Shown here one piece after another: positions 53,837-61,386 of a DNA stretch of 64,000 bases. Origin of the DNA: Mariniblastus sp964414815 (GTDB lineage: Bacteria; Planctomycetota; Planctomycetia; Pirellulales; Pirellulaceae); assembly GCA_964414815.1 (NCBI GenBank), contig CAYPXY010000026.1:1-64000 (forward strand), read 5' to 3'. The first letter of the stretch is position 1. The number at the start of each line of letters is the position of its first letter. The translations under genes and the position numbers were made by a program. The notes under the pieces are model-generated. The model searched no databases and was not told where the DNA came from. It saw only the letters and a program-made list of their open reading frames with translations.

Positions 53837-55247
53837 TGATCTTGCTGGCCGGGGGATCGAGTTCCGACAAGGTCACCCCTGGACCAACATCTTCGAACAA
53901 AATGGTAAACCGCCACGGGCCGCCACTGACCATCTTCTGCTCGCCGATCTGCGTCGGAGCCGTCACTCTCCATCCGAGCGAGAGGACTTGTTCGCGCAAG
54001 CGACTGGCCATCAACGGCGCCGACCTTCCCCCCAATGAAGTTCCCTTGACGACCAACCCCTTTTCATGGGTGGAAATATTCTCGATCACCAGATCCGAAG
54101 TGCGCGATGCCATCAACAATCCCAGAAACTGTTCCAGCCGCCCCGTCTGATGATTGAACAGGAATTCAATCTGCATCAGTTGCTGCTTGATTTTGGCGGC
54201 CTCTGGCTCGAGTTTGGAACGTTCATTGAGAATTTCGGTGATTTCGTTATCGTAACCCTGCTTGGCAATCCCCGGTTGTTTTAAATCGAAGATCCGCTGC
54301 TCGATGTTGTTTTGGCGGTGATTCAAGAATCCATAGTGCCCCAAGCAGAACGCGATCGTCAGCGCCGCCAGTGCGACTCTCGCCAAAATAGTTCGCTGTG
54401 AAAAATTGGCTGGCTCGCGCGTTTCAACGACAATCGGCAAGAAATCATCCAGCTCCTGCTTGGCCACGCAGCGGGCAACATTGTGCAACCACTTCGTCAG
54501 CAAGGCCTCTCCATCAAGCACGGTCACATCGCGACCCGCGAGCGATTCCGGCAGCAAGCCGGCATGCTCGGCAACCATTCCCAACGTATCGCTTTGATCC
54601 GTTGGCGTATCCACCCCCCATTGAACCGGCCAGTTGCCGGATCGCGAGGAAATCGACTGAAGGTTATACCGGTTAAACAAAAATACCAGATTGTCCCAGA
54701 TCTCGATGTGGCGGTTCTGATCCCGATTCCTCAAGGCGTACGATCCAGCCGGATGCGCCAATCCCACCCACCACGCGCCGCGAGCCTTAGCCAGCTTCGT
54801 CACGGATTTGACGGATTCGAGCGTGGCGACATTGACCCAGTAATCCTGCTGGCCAGTTGCAGGTTGGCCGGGAAAAAGTTCCGAACCTGAGGAACCGGCG
54901 GATTCGATCTCGCGAATCCCCAACACAGCTCGTTCAGCCTCCACTCCCGACAACGTTTCGACTTCGAACTTGAGCGCACCGCCCAGTTCCTCGGGAGCAA
55001 CATCCGCCACACTCAAACGCGGCACGCTGACAATCTGACTCCAGATCGAGGTGTCGAGAACGAGCGTCTTGCGGCCAATCGATTTTTTATTCTGTACGAC
55101 GGATTCCAGTACTTGTTGTGCCGACAGATTACTATTTCGCTTCTCACGCACCAAATCGATTAACCGGGACGCATGACGGCCTTCGAAGTCCGCGCGGACA
55201 ACCTGGTTTTCGGAAATCAGGATGATCGAGACATCAATCTTGCTCAT
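53802..55247 (-). CDS. GspL/PilM-PilN-like inner-membrane assembly protein
   Basis: The protein is 481 residues from the ATG at 55247 with GGAG eight bases upstream; another ATG is at 55268. An N-terminal cytoplasmic domain (KIDVSIILISENQVVRADF...; LGGALKFEVETLSGVEAERAVLGI) is compatible with the actin-like fold of PilM/GspL. It is followed by a transmembrane helix (ILARVALAALTIAFCLGHYGFL), a coiled coil and a PilN-like periplasmic domain (VIENISTHEKGLVVKGTSLG...). It thus combines PilM and PilN roles as GspL does. It overlaps the pseudopilin gene upstream and the GspM/PilO-like gene downstream. Confidence 0.75.
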   Translation of the reverse strand: MSKIDVSIILISENQVVRADFEGRHASRLIDLVREKRNSNLSAQQVLESVVQNKKSIGRKTLVLDTSIWSQIVSVPRLSVADVAPEELGGALKFEVETLSGVEAERAVLGIREIESAGSSGSELFPGQPATGQQDYWVNVATLESVKSVTKLAKARGAWWVGLAHPAGSYALRNRDQNRHIEIWDNLVFLFNRYNLQSISSRSGNWPVQWGVDTPTDQSDTLGMVAEHAGLLPESLAGRDVTVLDGEALLTKWLHNVARCVAKQELDDFLPIVVETREPANFSQRTILARVALAALTIAFCLGHYGFLNHRQNNIEQRIFDLKQPGIAKQGYDNEITEILNERSKLEPEAAKIKQQLMQIEFLFNHQTGRLEQFLGLLMASRTSDLVIENISTHEKGLVVKGTSLGGRSAPLMASRLREQVLSLGWRVTAPTQIGEQKMVSGGPWRFTILFEDVGPGVTLSELDPPASKINVVSMGVIPRG

Positions 55248-56169
55248 GGGTAGTCTCCAGCTTTCCATTCAAGTCGATCACCAGACTCACCCCTTGGTGC
55301 GGGACCTGAATATATTTCGTCACCAGCCGCTGTCGGTTGACAACCACGCAGATTGCCCGCAGCCCCACGGGGACTCCTGAAAAATGAAATGCGCCGACCG
55401 CCAAACTCTCATTCACGCGAATCGCCAGCTCGGTTTTGGAAAATTCTGGGTCTGGTAACAGCAAGGTCACCTGCAAATCGGTCGGCAAGGTCTGATCGAA
55501 ATTGATCGTCCCGCTCACATTAACTTTACCGCTGGTCAGGTCGCAAACGACACTGCCCGGCGTTTCACTTTCGACATTGGCCACCACAAACTCAACCTCG
55601 CCTCCTGTGCCCGCATGATATTCAAGCGGCTTGCCCCAGCCATCGTGCAGCTTGGGAGCCTGACCAGCCAACTGCAAGTAAGGAACTCGCCAGCCGCACG
55701 GGATTTTTACATCCGAATAATTGACCGGCGAAGCAGGCCCGGATCGAAACTGGTACGGAAACTCCCGAGCCAACCTCGATTGAGGGTCCCATAACTCCCG
55801 CAATTCACTGCCCGGTTGAAAAGCGGACTGATCCGAAGTCCCCGATCGGTCCCGCTCCAGCGGTGAAGAAGCCACCGGCCTCGAAAGCATCACACTGCGT
55901 CCAACATCGGCCACGAAACCCGACAATAAAGGCGTCCCGTCGGCCTGCCTCGAATAGGTCGGCCCCAAGGTCGCGTCCGACAACTCCCGTAGCAGCTTCT
56001 GGGTTTGCTCAAAGCGGACCACATCCACCCGGGGCTGCAAATTGCTGACCGCGATCGTCGCAACCACCGTCAGAATCACCAGAACAACGAGCAGTTCGAG
56101 CAACGTCATCGCGCGGCGGTTGCCGCGGTTCGACAATTTTGATCCAAACGTTGTTATCAGTAAGTTCAT
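55234..56169 (-). CDS. Type II pseudopilin with large C-terminal domain
   Basis: The protein is 311 residues from the ATG at 56169. A prepilin-type N-terminus reads GNRRA|MTLLELLVVLVILTVVATIAV with the Glu at +5 after the cleavage site, so a prepilin peptidase should process it. The C-terminal part is unusually long and includes beta-rich segments (VEFVVANVESETPGSVVCDLTSGKVNVSGTINF). It would be assembled in the pseudopilus. Its stop overlaps the start of the GspL-like gene by 14 bases. Confidence 0.88.
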   Translation of the reverse strand: MNLLITTFGSKLSNRGNRRAMTLLELLVVLVILTVVATIAVSNLQPRVDVVRFEQTQKLLRELSDATLGPTYSRQADGTPLLSGFVADVGRSVMLSRPVASSPLERDRSGTSDQSAFQPGSELRELWDPQSRLAREFPYQFRSGPASPVNYSDVKIPCGWRVPYLQLAGQAPKLHDGWGKPLEYHAGTGGEVEFVVANVESETPGSVVCDLTSGKVNVSGTINFDQTLPTDLQVTLLLPDPEFSKTELAIRVNESLAVGAFHFSGVPVGLRAICVVVNRQRLVTKYIQVPHQGVSLVIDLNGKLETTHEQD

Positions 56170-56217
56170 GGTGGTCCAATTCAACGACTCTTCGGCGGTC
56201 TTTCGGTCGTCATTCGG

Positions 56218-56874
56218 TTATTGACGAGTGTCCGGCACGGAAATGAATAATACCAGATCGTCACCGCAATCGGCCAATCCAAGACTCGCCTTTGTAATAC
56301 CGGGCACCATCTTCTTTGAGTTTAGTGGTGTTTCAAACACCCCATTGCTTCCTGCTGACACAATTCTGGCATACTTGAATTCCGTTTTGTCGATTTCGCC
56401 ATTGAGATCGAAATCGGCTTGCAATTGAAATTCTCTCCCCCATCCGTCGATCAGCGTCGGCTTTCCATCCTGATTCTTGCCGGTCGCCTGCAAATATAGT
56501 CCGCGCCATCCCAGACCGGATCGCGGGTTGAACCTGGTCAATTCCGGAAAGCGGGTTCGAATTCGTTGGGGTGGCTCTTCCTGTACGAGCTGGGCGACAT
56601 CGTGGGGCAACAACTCGGTTCGGTTTCCCAGATTCATCAGCAAGCCATGCTCGCCCATGATCGCCTCCCGGATCGCCCGCATGCTGGCAAAGGTGGCGAC
56701 TTCCTGGGGGGATCGCTTGTGGTCACTGCCATCGCTGAGCGCAATCACTGGATTGAACAGCGGCATGGCCAGCACGGTCGTTGACACGAGAATCACCAAC
56801 ACAATCAACAGCTCGATCAGCGAGTATCCATTGGGATCGCTGCTAACTTTCTTGCGAAATAACTTGATATTCAT
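56218..56874 (-). CDS. Type II pseudopilin (GspG/H type)
   Basis: The protein is 218 residues from the ATG at 56874 (MNIKLFRKKVSSDPNG|YSLIELLIVLVILVSTTVLAMPLF). It has the prepilin cleavage G|Y, a Glu at +5 and a hydrophobic helix. The C-terminal region contains GWRGLYLQATGKNQDGKPTLIDGWGREFQLQADFDLNGEIDKTE, a pattern like a calcium-binding or major-pseudopilin loop. It is between two other pseudopilin genes. Confidence 0.88.
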   Translation of the reverse strand: MNIKLFRKKVSSDPNGYSLIELLIVLVILVSTTVLAMPLFNPVIALSDGSDHKRSPQEVATFASMRAIREAIMGEHGLLMNLGNRTELLPHDVAQLVQEEPPQRIRTRFPELTRFNPRSGLGWRGLYLQATGKNQDGKPTLIDGWGREFQLQADFDLNGEIDKTEFKYARIVSAGSNGVFETPLNSKKMVPGITKASLGLADCGDDLVLFISVPDTRQ

Positions 56875-56971
56875 GTTGAGCAATGGTCCCTGTTTCCAGG
56901 TCCATCCAATACATCCTTGATTCAACTCTTGAAAAATATACCTACGGGTACCGATCCTTGGCGGGCCTGAG

Positions 56972-57757
56972 TTATTTCTGGCCCGAATTCTGACTATTGT
57001 AAAAATCCGACAACTGATCGTTGAGTCCTACGATGCCAAGCTGATGCGGGATCACCGTCCCCACGTATCTGGCCTTCGCCTCAAGCTCTCCGGAACTGTT
57101 CAATTCAACCACGATCAGATACCGGGCATACATCCGATTGGGACTTGACAAACTGTTGTCGGAAAAATGAACCGGAGCTTCCTTGAAAATGGCGGTCTCG
57201 CTGGCTCCGACCAGACTGCAGCGTTGGCCAAGCCCAAAGATCAGAAAGCGTTTGTTCTCTACCGATTCGATATTCCACAGACGCTGAGCCACACGACTGG
57301 CGTAGTCCGACCGAAGCTGACAAACCTTGACTTCATTTTCAAGTGTCACCGGCATTTGATCATGCGAATCAAAAGTCGCATTTTGGACATTGTCGACAGC
57401 AGGGATCAGTTGCGTGATCCCCAGGGTCGCCAGCGCCCGCAATTCGCGACCGCTGACTGAGGCCGCCTGAAAATTTTCTCGCCCTCCGACATAGGAGGCG
57501 ATGTCCCCGTTCAAACCCGAGCTGCCGACGATCAGTGAATCAAACCGATTGCCGATCATGCCCTGGCTGGACAACATGTTGCGCCGCAGGGCGGCATCAA
57601 TTTCAGTAACATTCGTCGCTCCGGTCGCCACTTGAGTTCGAACCAGCAAACCGGGCAGCGACGCCACGACGATCCCGCCGAGCGCAATCAAGATCGTCAA
57701 GACGACGAGCAATTCCAGCAGTGTTAATCCAGAGCGTAGTGATCGCATGGGTCGCAT
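56972..57757 (-). CDS. Type II pseudopilin, first gene of the secretion operon
   Basis: The 261-residue protein has the N-terminus MRPMRSLRSG|LTLLELLVVLTILIALGGIVVASLPG, a prepilin cleavage site and Glu at +5. The rest is soluble, with a conserved-looking GGRENFQAASVSGRELRALATLGI and a C-terminal VVELNSSGELEAKARYVGTVIP strand. It is the most upstream gene of the minus-strand locus. The 555-bp region before it probably holds the promoter. Confidence 0.87.
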   Translation of the reverse strand: MRPMRSLRSGLTLLELLVVLTILIALGGIVVASLPGLLVRTQVATGATNVTEIDAALRRNMLSSQGMIGNRFDSLIVGSSGLNGDIASYVGGRENFQAASVSGRELRALATLGITQLIPAVDNVQNATFDSHDQMPVTLENEVKVCQLRSDYASRVAQRLWNIESVENKRFLIFGLGQRCSLVGASETAIFKEAPVHFSDNSLSSPNRMYARYLIVVELNSSGELEAKARYVGTVIPHQLGIVGLNDQLSDFYNSQNSGQK

Positions 57758-58312
57758 AAAAACCGAACATTCAATCGGGAAAATGATAAACGGGAACTGG
57801 CCAAAGCCGTCCTGACTACAAAATCGCGGCTTTCATCGTCCCTGCAAAAATTTATCAGCCAAATACATCAAGATTGATTTGATTATCCCAACCCAACCTT
57901 TAAGAATAACAAAATCTTGATGGCTTTGTTCCGACAATAACGATTTTAGATAGTAAAAATGTCCGAATTATGCAGATTTTTACTGTAATTTTCTTTGGGT
58001 GGGATATATGGTTTTTTGGAGTGCGGGGATGAAATCACCGCTATGGCTTCATGGCCTCATGGAGTGCGGGGATGGAATCACCGCTATGGCTTCATGGAGT
58101 GCGGGGATGAAATCACCGCTATGGTTCAGCACTATACACCGACCCACTATCGTCCCGTGATAAGGTCTATCACGTCACCCGAATTCAGGAAATGCATCTC
58201 TGCCCAATTGTAGTAAGTCACCGTAAACCAAAGAACCAAAGCGGTGATTCCATCCCCACACTCCAAATAGACCCAAGGACTACGTAACAAACGGAAACTA
58301 ACCAATCATTCG
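57758..58312. other. Repeat-rich intergenic region upstream of the secretion operon
   Basis: This 555-bp interval has no convincing gene. An AT-rich section (57840-57990) holds a 10-bp inverted repeat CATCAAGATT..AATCTTGATG (57866-57875 and 57913-57922) and an AGTAAAAAT..ATTTTTACT pair around 57954-57985. A cluster of 30-bp repeats runs from 58017 to 58265. Confidence 0.65.
58017..58265. repeat. Three direct and one inverted copy of a 30-bp repeat
   Basis: The unit TGGAGTGCGGGGATGAAATC..CCGCTATGG occurs at 58017-58046, 58060-58088 and 58095-58124 in direct orientation. Once, inverted, it occurs at 58237-58265 (GCGGTGATTCCATCCCCACA). The spacing is irregular and the copies differ by one or two bases, so this is a repeat cluster rather than a CRISPR array: spacers are too short and no cas genes are present. 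Confidence 0.75.
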
Positions 58313-58711
58313 ATGGGCCGCAAACTGATTAAATTCGTTGCTGAACTTTGCGTATCGATTCTCAGGCATACCGTTGCCATTGGCTTGTGCTGGAACGCCA
58401 GCATGGCGTTTTTGGGTCTTTTGGATATCCCAATCAATACGGCGACTGTCTTCCTCCATTTCGTGGTAGCTTTTTGCTTACCATTCTTTATCGCTGGTTT
58501 CCTGACCGGGATATCGGACTCCAACCATCCCATGACCATCGCACTCTTAGGCGGAATGGCCACGATTTCCCTAGGGTATGTCGCCATAGCAATTTTCATG
58601 GACTATGACTTCTCGAATATCGCCCCCGCCGTTCGGCATTTATTCCTCGCGATATTCTCAGTCGCCGGAAGTTGTCTGGGAATCTATCTGCAAAAGCCGA
58701 AATTCCAGTGA
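58313..58711 (+). CDS. Small membrane protein, unknown function
   Basis: The 132-residue protein has four hydrophobic segments (VAIGLCWNASMAFLGLL, VFLHFVVAFCLPFFIAGFLTG, MTIALLGGMATISLGYVAIAIFM, HLFLAIFSVAGSCLGIYL). No family is recognised. The ATG start is at 58313. Codon usage is less GC-biased than the secretion locus. It is isolated, with repeats upstream and an ill-defined region downstream. Confidence 0.6.
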   Translation: MGRKLIKFVAELCVSILRHTVAIGLCWNASMAFLGLLDIPINTATVFLHFVVAFCLPFFIAGFLTGISDSNHPMTIALLGGMATISLGYVAIAIFMDYDFSNIAPAVRHLFLAIFSVAGSCLGIYLQKPKFQ

Positions 58712-59250
58712 CATCCTTCCAAAGTGGATCACCGCAGGACTCTCCACCCACGATAACTTTACTGCACTCTGCTTAGACACTAAACTGTCTGGATGAGTAT
58801 GGATAATTGTTGATCTGCACTCCTCCTTTAGAATTCCTCCAGCGATTCAACTGTTGCTCATGAGCGAAAAGTCAGTCCTGGCGGTTGATTTCAAGAGAAT
58901 GACGTCGTTGGGATTCATCCCGTTTGAAAATGGGGCCTACTTCAACCAGGAATTGATCGCCTTCCACCCGAACGTTGGCACAATCGGACGACGCTGTCCC
59001 GCCATCTTTGTGAGTCGGATAGTAACTAAAGCTTTCATTAAAACAATACTCCACAGGAAGGTTGGCGTTCACGAATTCCCCAGATTCTACCGATCTCCAC
59101 AGACGTTGCAAGAAAGTACCTGGTTGATTCCAGGTTTTGCTTGGAAAAAAATATCGTCTAATCATTCAAGGTCAAATAGGCCGTTTTGCCGAGAACTATA
59201 TGGTTAGCCTGACTGTGGCACGAAACTATTGAAGCTATTACAATGGCAAC
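58712..59250. other. Region without a confident gene
   Basis: Two overlapping small frames occur here, on the plus strand (58860-59207, 115 codons) and on the minus strand (58872-59165, 97 codons, starting MIRRYFFPSK). Neither matches a family I know and neither has a good ribosome site. It could be decayed coding sequence. No RNA gene is seen. Confidence 0.5.
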
Positions 59251-59739
59251 ATGGATACGATATACATCGAAACTTCCGTCATCAGCTACCTGCGGCAAAA
59301 GCCTGCAAATGGTGTCGTCGCAGCTGCACATCAATTGATTACTCACCAATAGTGGGACACAGAGCGAAAAAACTATGAACTGGTGATTTCGCAATACGTT
59401 GTTGATGAGGCCTCTGCTGGTGATCCCTCGCTTGCCGCTGATCGACTTAGCATTTTAACGGATATCCCACGACTTCCGGGTGATCCAGAGATTGATCGTA
59501 TTGCCTATGAAATTATCTCTCGAGCCATTCTGCCGTCAAAAGCGGTTGTGGATGCTCTCCACATTGCCTCAGTTGCTCACCATCGAATACAATATCTGCT
59601 GACATGGAACTGCAAACATATTGCGAACGCAAAAATCCTTCCCCGTGTTCACAAAGTACTGACGGATCTTGGCGTTCCAATTCCGATTATCTGTACTCCA
59701 GAGGAGTTGATTGGCAATGATTTACAAACCGAAGACTGA
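59251..59739 (+). pseudogene. PIN-domain toxin-like gene with an in-frame stop
   Basis: The frame starts MDTIYIETSVISYLRQKPAN at 59251, as PIN-domain ribonuclease toxins do. It runs 33 codons to a TAG at 59350-59352 inside ..LITHQ-stop-WDTERKNYELVISQYVVDEASAGDP, then continues in the same frame to 59739. A Trp codon (TGG) is expected at the stop position, so one G-to-A change explains it. The remaining PIN landmarks (DALHIASVAHH, LLTWNCKHIANA) are intact. It is probably inactive unless there is read-through or a restart. Its partner gene overlaps the end. Confidence 0.82.
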
Positions 59740-59923
59740 TTCAGTTGTTGACGAAATTCACAAGATACGTCGCGAAATTGCAGATCGCTTTGATGGGAAC
59801 ATCCGTGCAATTTCTGCGGATGCCAATGCCCGAATGATCGCGTCTGGATGCCCGGTTTGGAAACCAGCGAGTAATAATCAGCCAAACCAGGGGGGGGGAG
59901 CAGGTGGTGACTTTGAGGGTTGA
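59717..59923 (+). CDS. Small partner protein of PIN-type toxin-antitoxin-like pair
   Basis: The 68-residue protein starts at the ATG at 59717 (MIYKPKTDSVVDEIHKIRREIADRFDGNIRAISADANARM). Short proteins with the DxxVDEIxxxREEIAxRFxxDxxAI pattern are commonly encoded directly after PIN genes of this type and are taken as antitoxin or partner. There is no DNA-binding domain visible. It overlaps the PIN frame by 23 bases, which implies coupled translation. A glycine-rich end (GGGAGGDF) follows a G-run of eight bases. Confidence 0.72.
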   Translation: MIYKPKTDSVVDEIHKIRREIADRFDGNIRAISADANARMIASGCPVWKPASNNQPNQGGGAGGDFEG

Positions 59924-60095
59924 ATTACTCGCCTCCGCTTGGTGATCCATGACGATGGCTTCCTGCGAAAACTACAAACGACCAAGGTTGCCTTCGGTCT
60001 GCGGCTAAATGCTAAATAGTTTCGCTAACCTGACCGGCTACCTATCGAAAAACAATAAAAACAAGAACCAGGGTGAAGATTCGAGTCGGATACGC

Positions 60096-60123
60096 TTGAC
60101 AAAACTGTTTGATGCGATAAGAA
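60096..60123 (+). promoter_or_regulatory. Candidate sigma-70 promoter of the histidine operon
   Basis: TTGACA at 60096-60101 and TAAGAA at 60118-60123 are separated by 16 bp. The -35 box is a perfect consensus. A start site about seven bases downstream (near 60130) would lie only a few bases before the leader-peptide ATG at 60134, so the leader mRNA would be almost leaderless. Confidence 0.6.
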
Positions 60124-60133
60124 TAGCGCCGTT

Positions 60134-60190
60134 ATGTCAACCAAACTCCATTATCACCATCATCATCACGCACACCGCGCGAGCCGGTAG
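60134..60190 (+). CDS. hisL: Histidine operon leader peptide
   Basis: An 18-codon frame encodes MSTKLHYHHHHHAHRASR. Seven histidines lie in nine residues (codons at 60149-60175). It is followed 31 bp later by an intrinsic terminator and then by hisG. Ribosome stalling at the His codons when charged tRNA-His is scarce should prevent terminator formation, the attenuation mechanism described for enterobacterial his operons. The end of the frame can pair with the terminator's 3' arm (60181-60188 with 60238-60246), giving a plausible anti-terminator that a terminating ribosome would mask. Confidence 0.85.
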   Translation: MSTKLHYHHHHHAHRASR

Positions 60191-60220
60191 ATGGGTTTGT
60201 TTGTAGATTACTGAAATCCC

Positions 60221-60256
60221 AATCGACGCCGACTCTGACCGGCGTCGATTTTTTTT
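60221..60256 (+). terminator. Attenuator terminator upstream of hisG
   Basis: An 11-bp perfect stem (AATCGACGCCG at 60221-60231 with CGGCGTCGATT at 60240-60250) has an eight-base loop and is followed by a run of T ending at 60256. It lies between the His-rich leader and hisG and is the terminator expected of a transcription attenuator. Confidence 0.88.
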
Positions 60257-60297
60257 GTGTCGTCGCCGCCAGACCTGTTTTCAAAAACATCAACGCC

Positions 60298-61188
60298 ATG
60301 ACACCATCCCCTGAACCTGCTTCGCCTTCCAGTTCGTTCCTGCATTTAGCCCTGCCCAAGGGGCGAATGCACGAAGGAATCATTTCACTCCTGTCAGCCT
60401 CGGGAATCCGGCTTTCCACTACCGCACGAGGCTACCGGCCAAGGATCAATCTCGATCAGGTTGAAACCAAGATCCTCAAGCCGCAAAATATCGTCGAAAT
60501 GCTTGACGCGGGCACTCGAGATGTTGGATTTGCCGGAGCCGATTGGGTCGCCGAGCTCAATGCCGACTTGGTCGAAATCCTTGATACCGGTCTCGATCCG
60601 GTTCGTGTGGTCGCGGCTGCCCCGTCGAACATTCTCGAAAACGGGCAACTCCCCAAACGTCCGCTGATCGTTGCCGCCGAATACGAAGTTCTGGCAAAAC
60701 GCTGGATCTCGCAGCGAAATTGCGGCGACCGGTTCGTTCGCTCTTACGGTGCGACCGAAGTTTTCCCGCCCGAAGATGCCGACTGCATCATCGACGTCAC
60801 GGCAACCGGTTCAACACTGGAAGCCAACGCTCTGACAATCGTCGAAGATTTGATGACCTCCAGTACTCGTTTGTACGCTTCGCGCAAAGCCTGGGACGAC
60901 CCAAGCAAACGTCAACGCATCGAAGACCTTGCGATGCTGCTGAGCTCCGTTCTGCAGGCACGCAAGCGGGTGATGCTGGAAGTCAATGTATCTGCCGAAA
61001 ACCTGGAGCGGGTTTGCGAAGCACTTCCCTGCATGAGGCGTCCCACGATCTCATCACTGGCAGGAGAAGGACTGTTTGCCGTCAAATCCGCAGTCCCGCG
61101 CGATGATCTGCCCTCGCTGATCCCGAAACTGAAATCGCTCGGAGGAACCGATATTATTATCTCTCCACTATCGCAAGTCGTGCCTTAG
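60298..61188 (+). CDS. hisG: ATP phosphoribosyltransferase, long form
   Basis: The 296-residue protein catalyses the first step of histidine synthesis, joining ATP and PRPP. The N-terminal LALPKGRMHEGIISLLSASG, GTRDVGFAGADWVAE and DCIIDVTATGSTLEANAL (PRPP-binding loop) segments are clear. The extra C-terminal ACT-like region (VMLEVNVSAENLERVCEALPCMRRPTISSL) marks the long form, which is feedback-inhibited by histidine and needs no HisZ. The ATG start at 60298 lies 42 bases after the attenuator. Confidence 0.95.
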   Translation: MTPSPEPASPSSSFLHLALPKGRMHEGIISLLSASGIRLSTTARGYRPRINLDQVETKILKPQNIVEMLDAGTRDVGFAGADWVAELNADLVEILDTGLDPVRVVAAAPSNILENGQLPKRPLIVAAEYEVLAKRWISQRNCGDRFVRSYGATEVFPPEDADCIIDVTATGSTLEANALTIVEDLMTSSTRLYASRKAWDDPSKRQRIEDLAMLLSSVLQARKRVMLEVNVSAENLERVCEALPCMRRPTISSLAGEGLFAVKSAVPRDDLPSLIPKLKSLGGTDIIISPLSQVVP

Positions 61189-61323
61189 TTTTTGGTTTTT
61201 AGTTTTTGGTTTTGAGACAAATAGGACGGATGGGACAGAAGTGGACATAGGAAATACTCTAGCCATCCAAACTTTCGCTCCTGCCAGTCAAGCTGGCAGG
61301 GGGCGTTCCGATTGAATCCACAC

Positions 61324-61379
61324 TCATCCCTCATCCCTCATCCCTCATCCCTCATCCCTCATCCCTCATCCCTCATCCT
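61324..61379. repeat. Heptanucleotide tandem repeat (TCATCCC)n
   Basis: Seven perfect TCATCCC units and one imperfect unit lie just before the hisC ATG at 61387. An in-frame TTG upstream would translate them as repeating SSLIPHP, but the family start is after the repeat. Copy-number slippage could alter spacing or an upstream start. A short GTTTTTGG/GTTTTTAG direct repeat lies nearby at 61190-61215. Confidence 0.8.
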
Positions 61380-61386
61380 TTCCCCA

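Noticed and set aside
58017..58265. CRISPR array candidate.
   Set aside because: Only three direct units with spacers of about 6-13 bp, one inverted unit, and no cas genes.
58860..59207. Plus-strand frame of 115 codons (MSEKSVLAVDFKRM...).
   Set aside because: An overlapping minus-strand frame is equally plausible and neither has a family match, so no gene is called.
60009..60206. 65-codon plus-strand frame covering the His leader region.
   Set aside because: It runs in another frame than the His-rich leader and has no family features; the leader plus terminator explain the region better.
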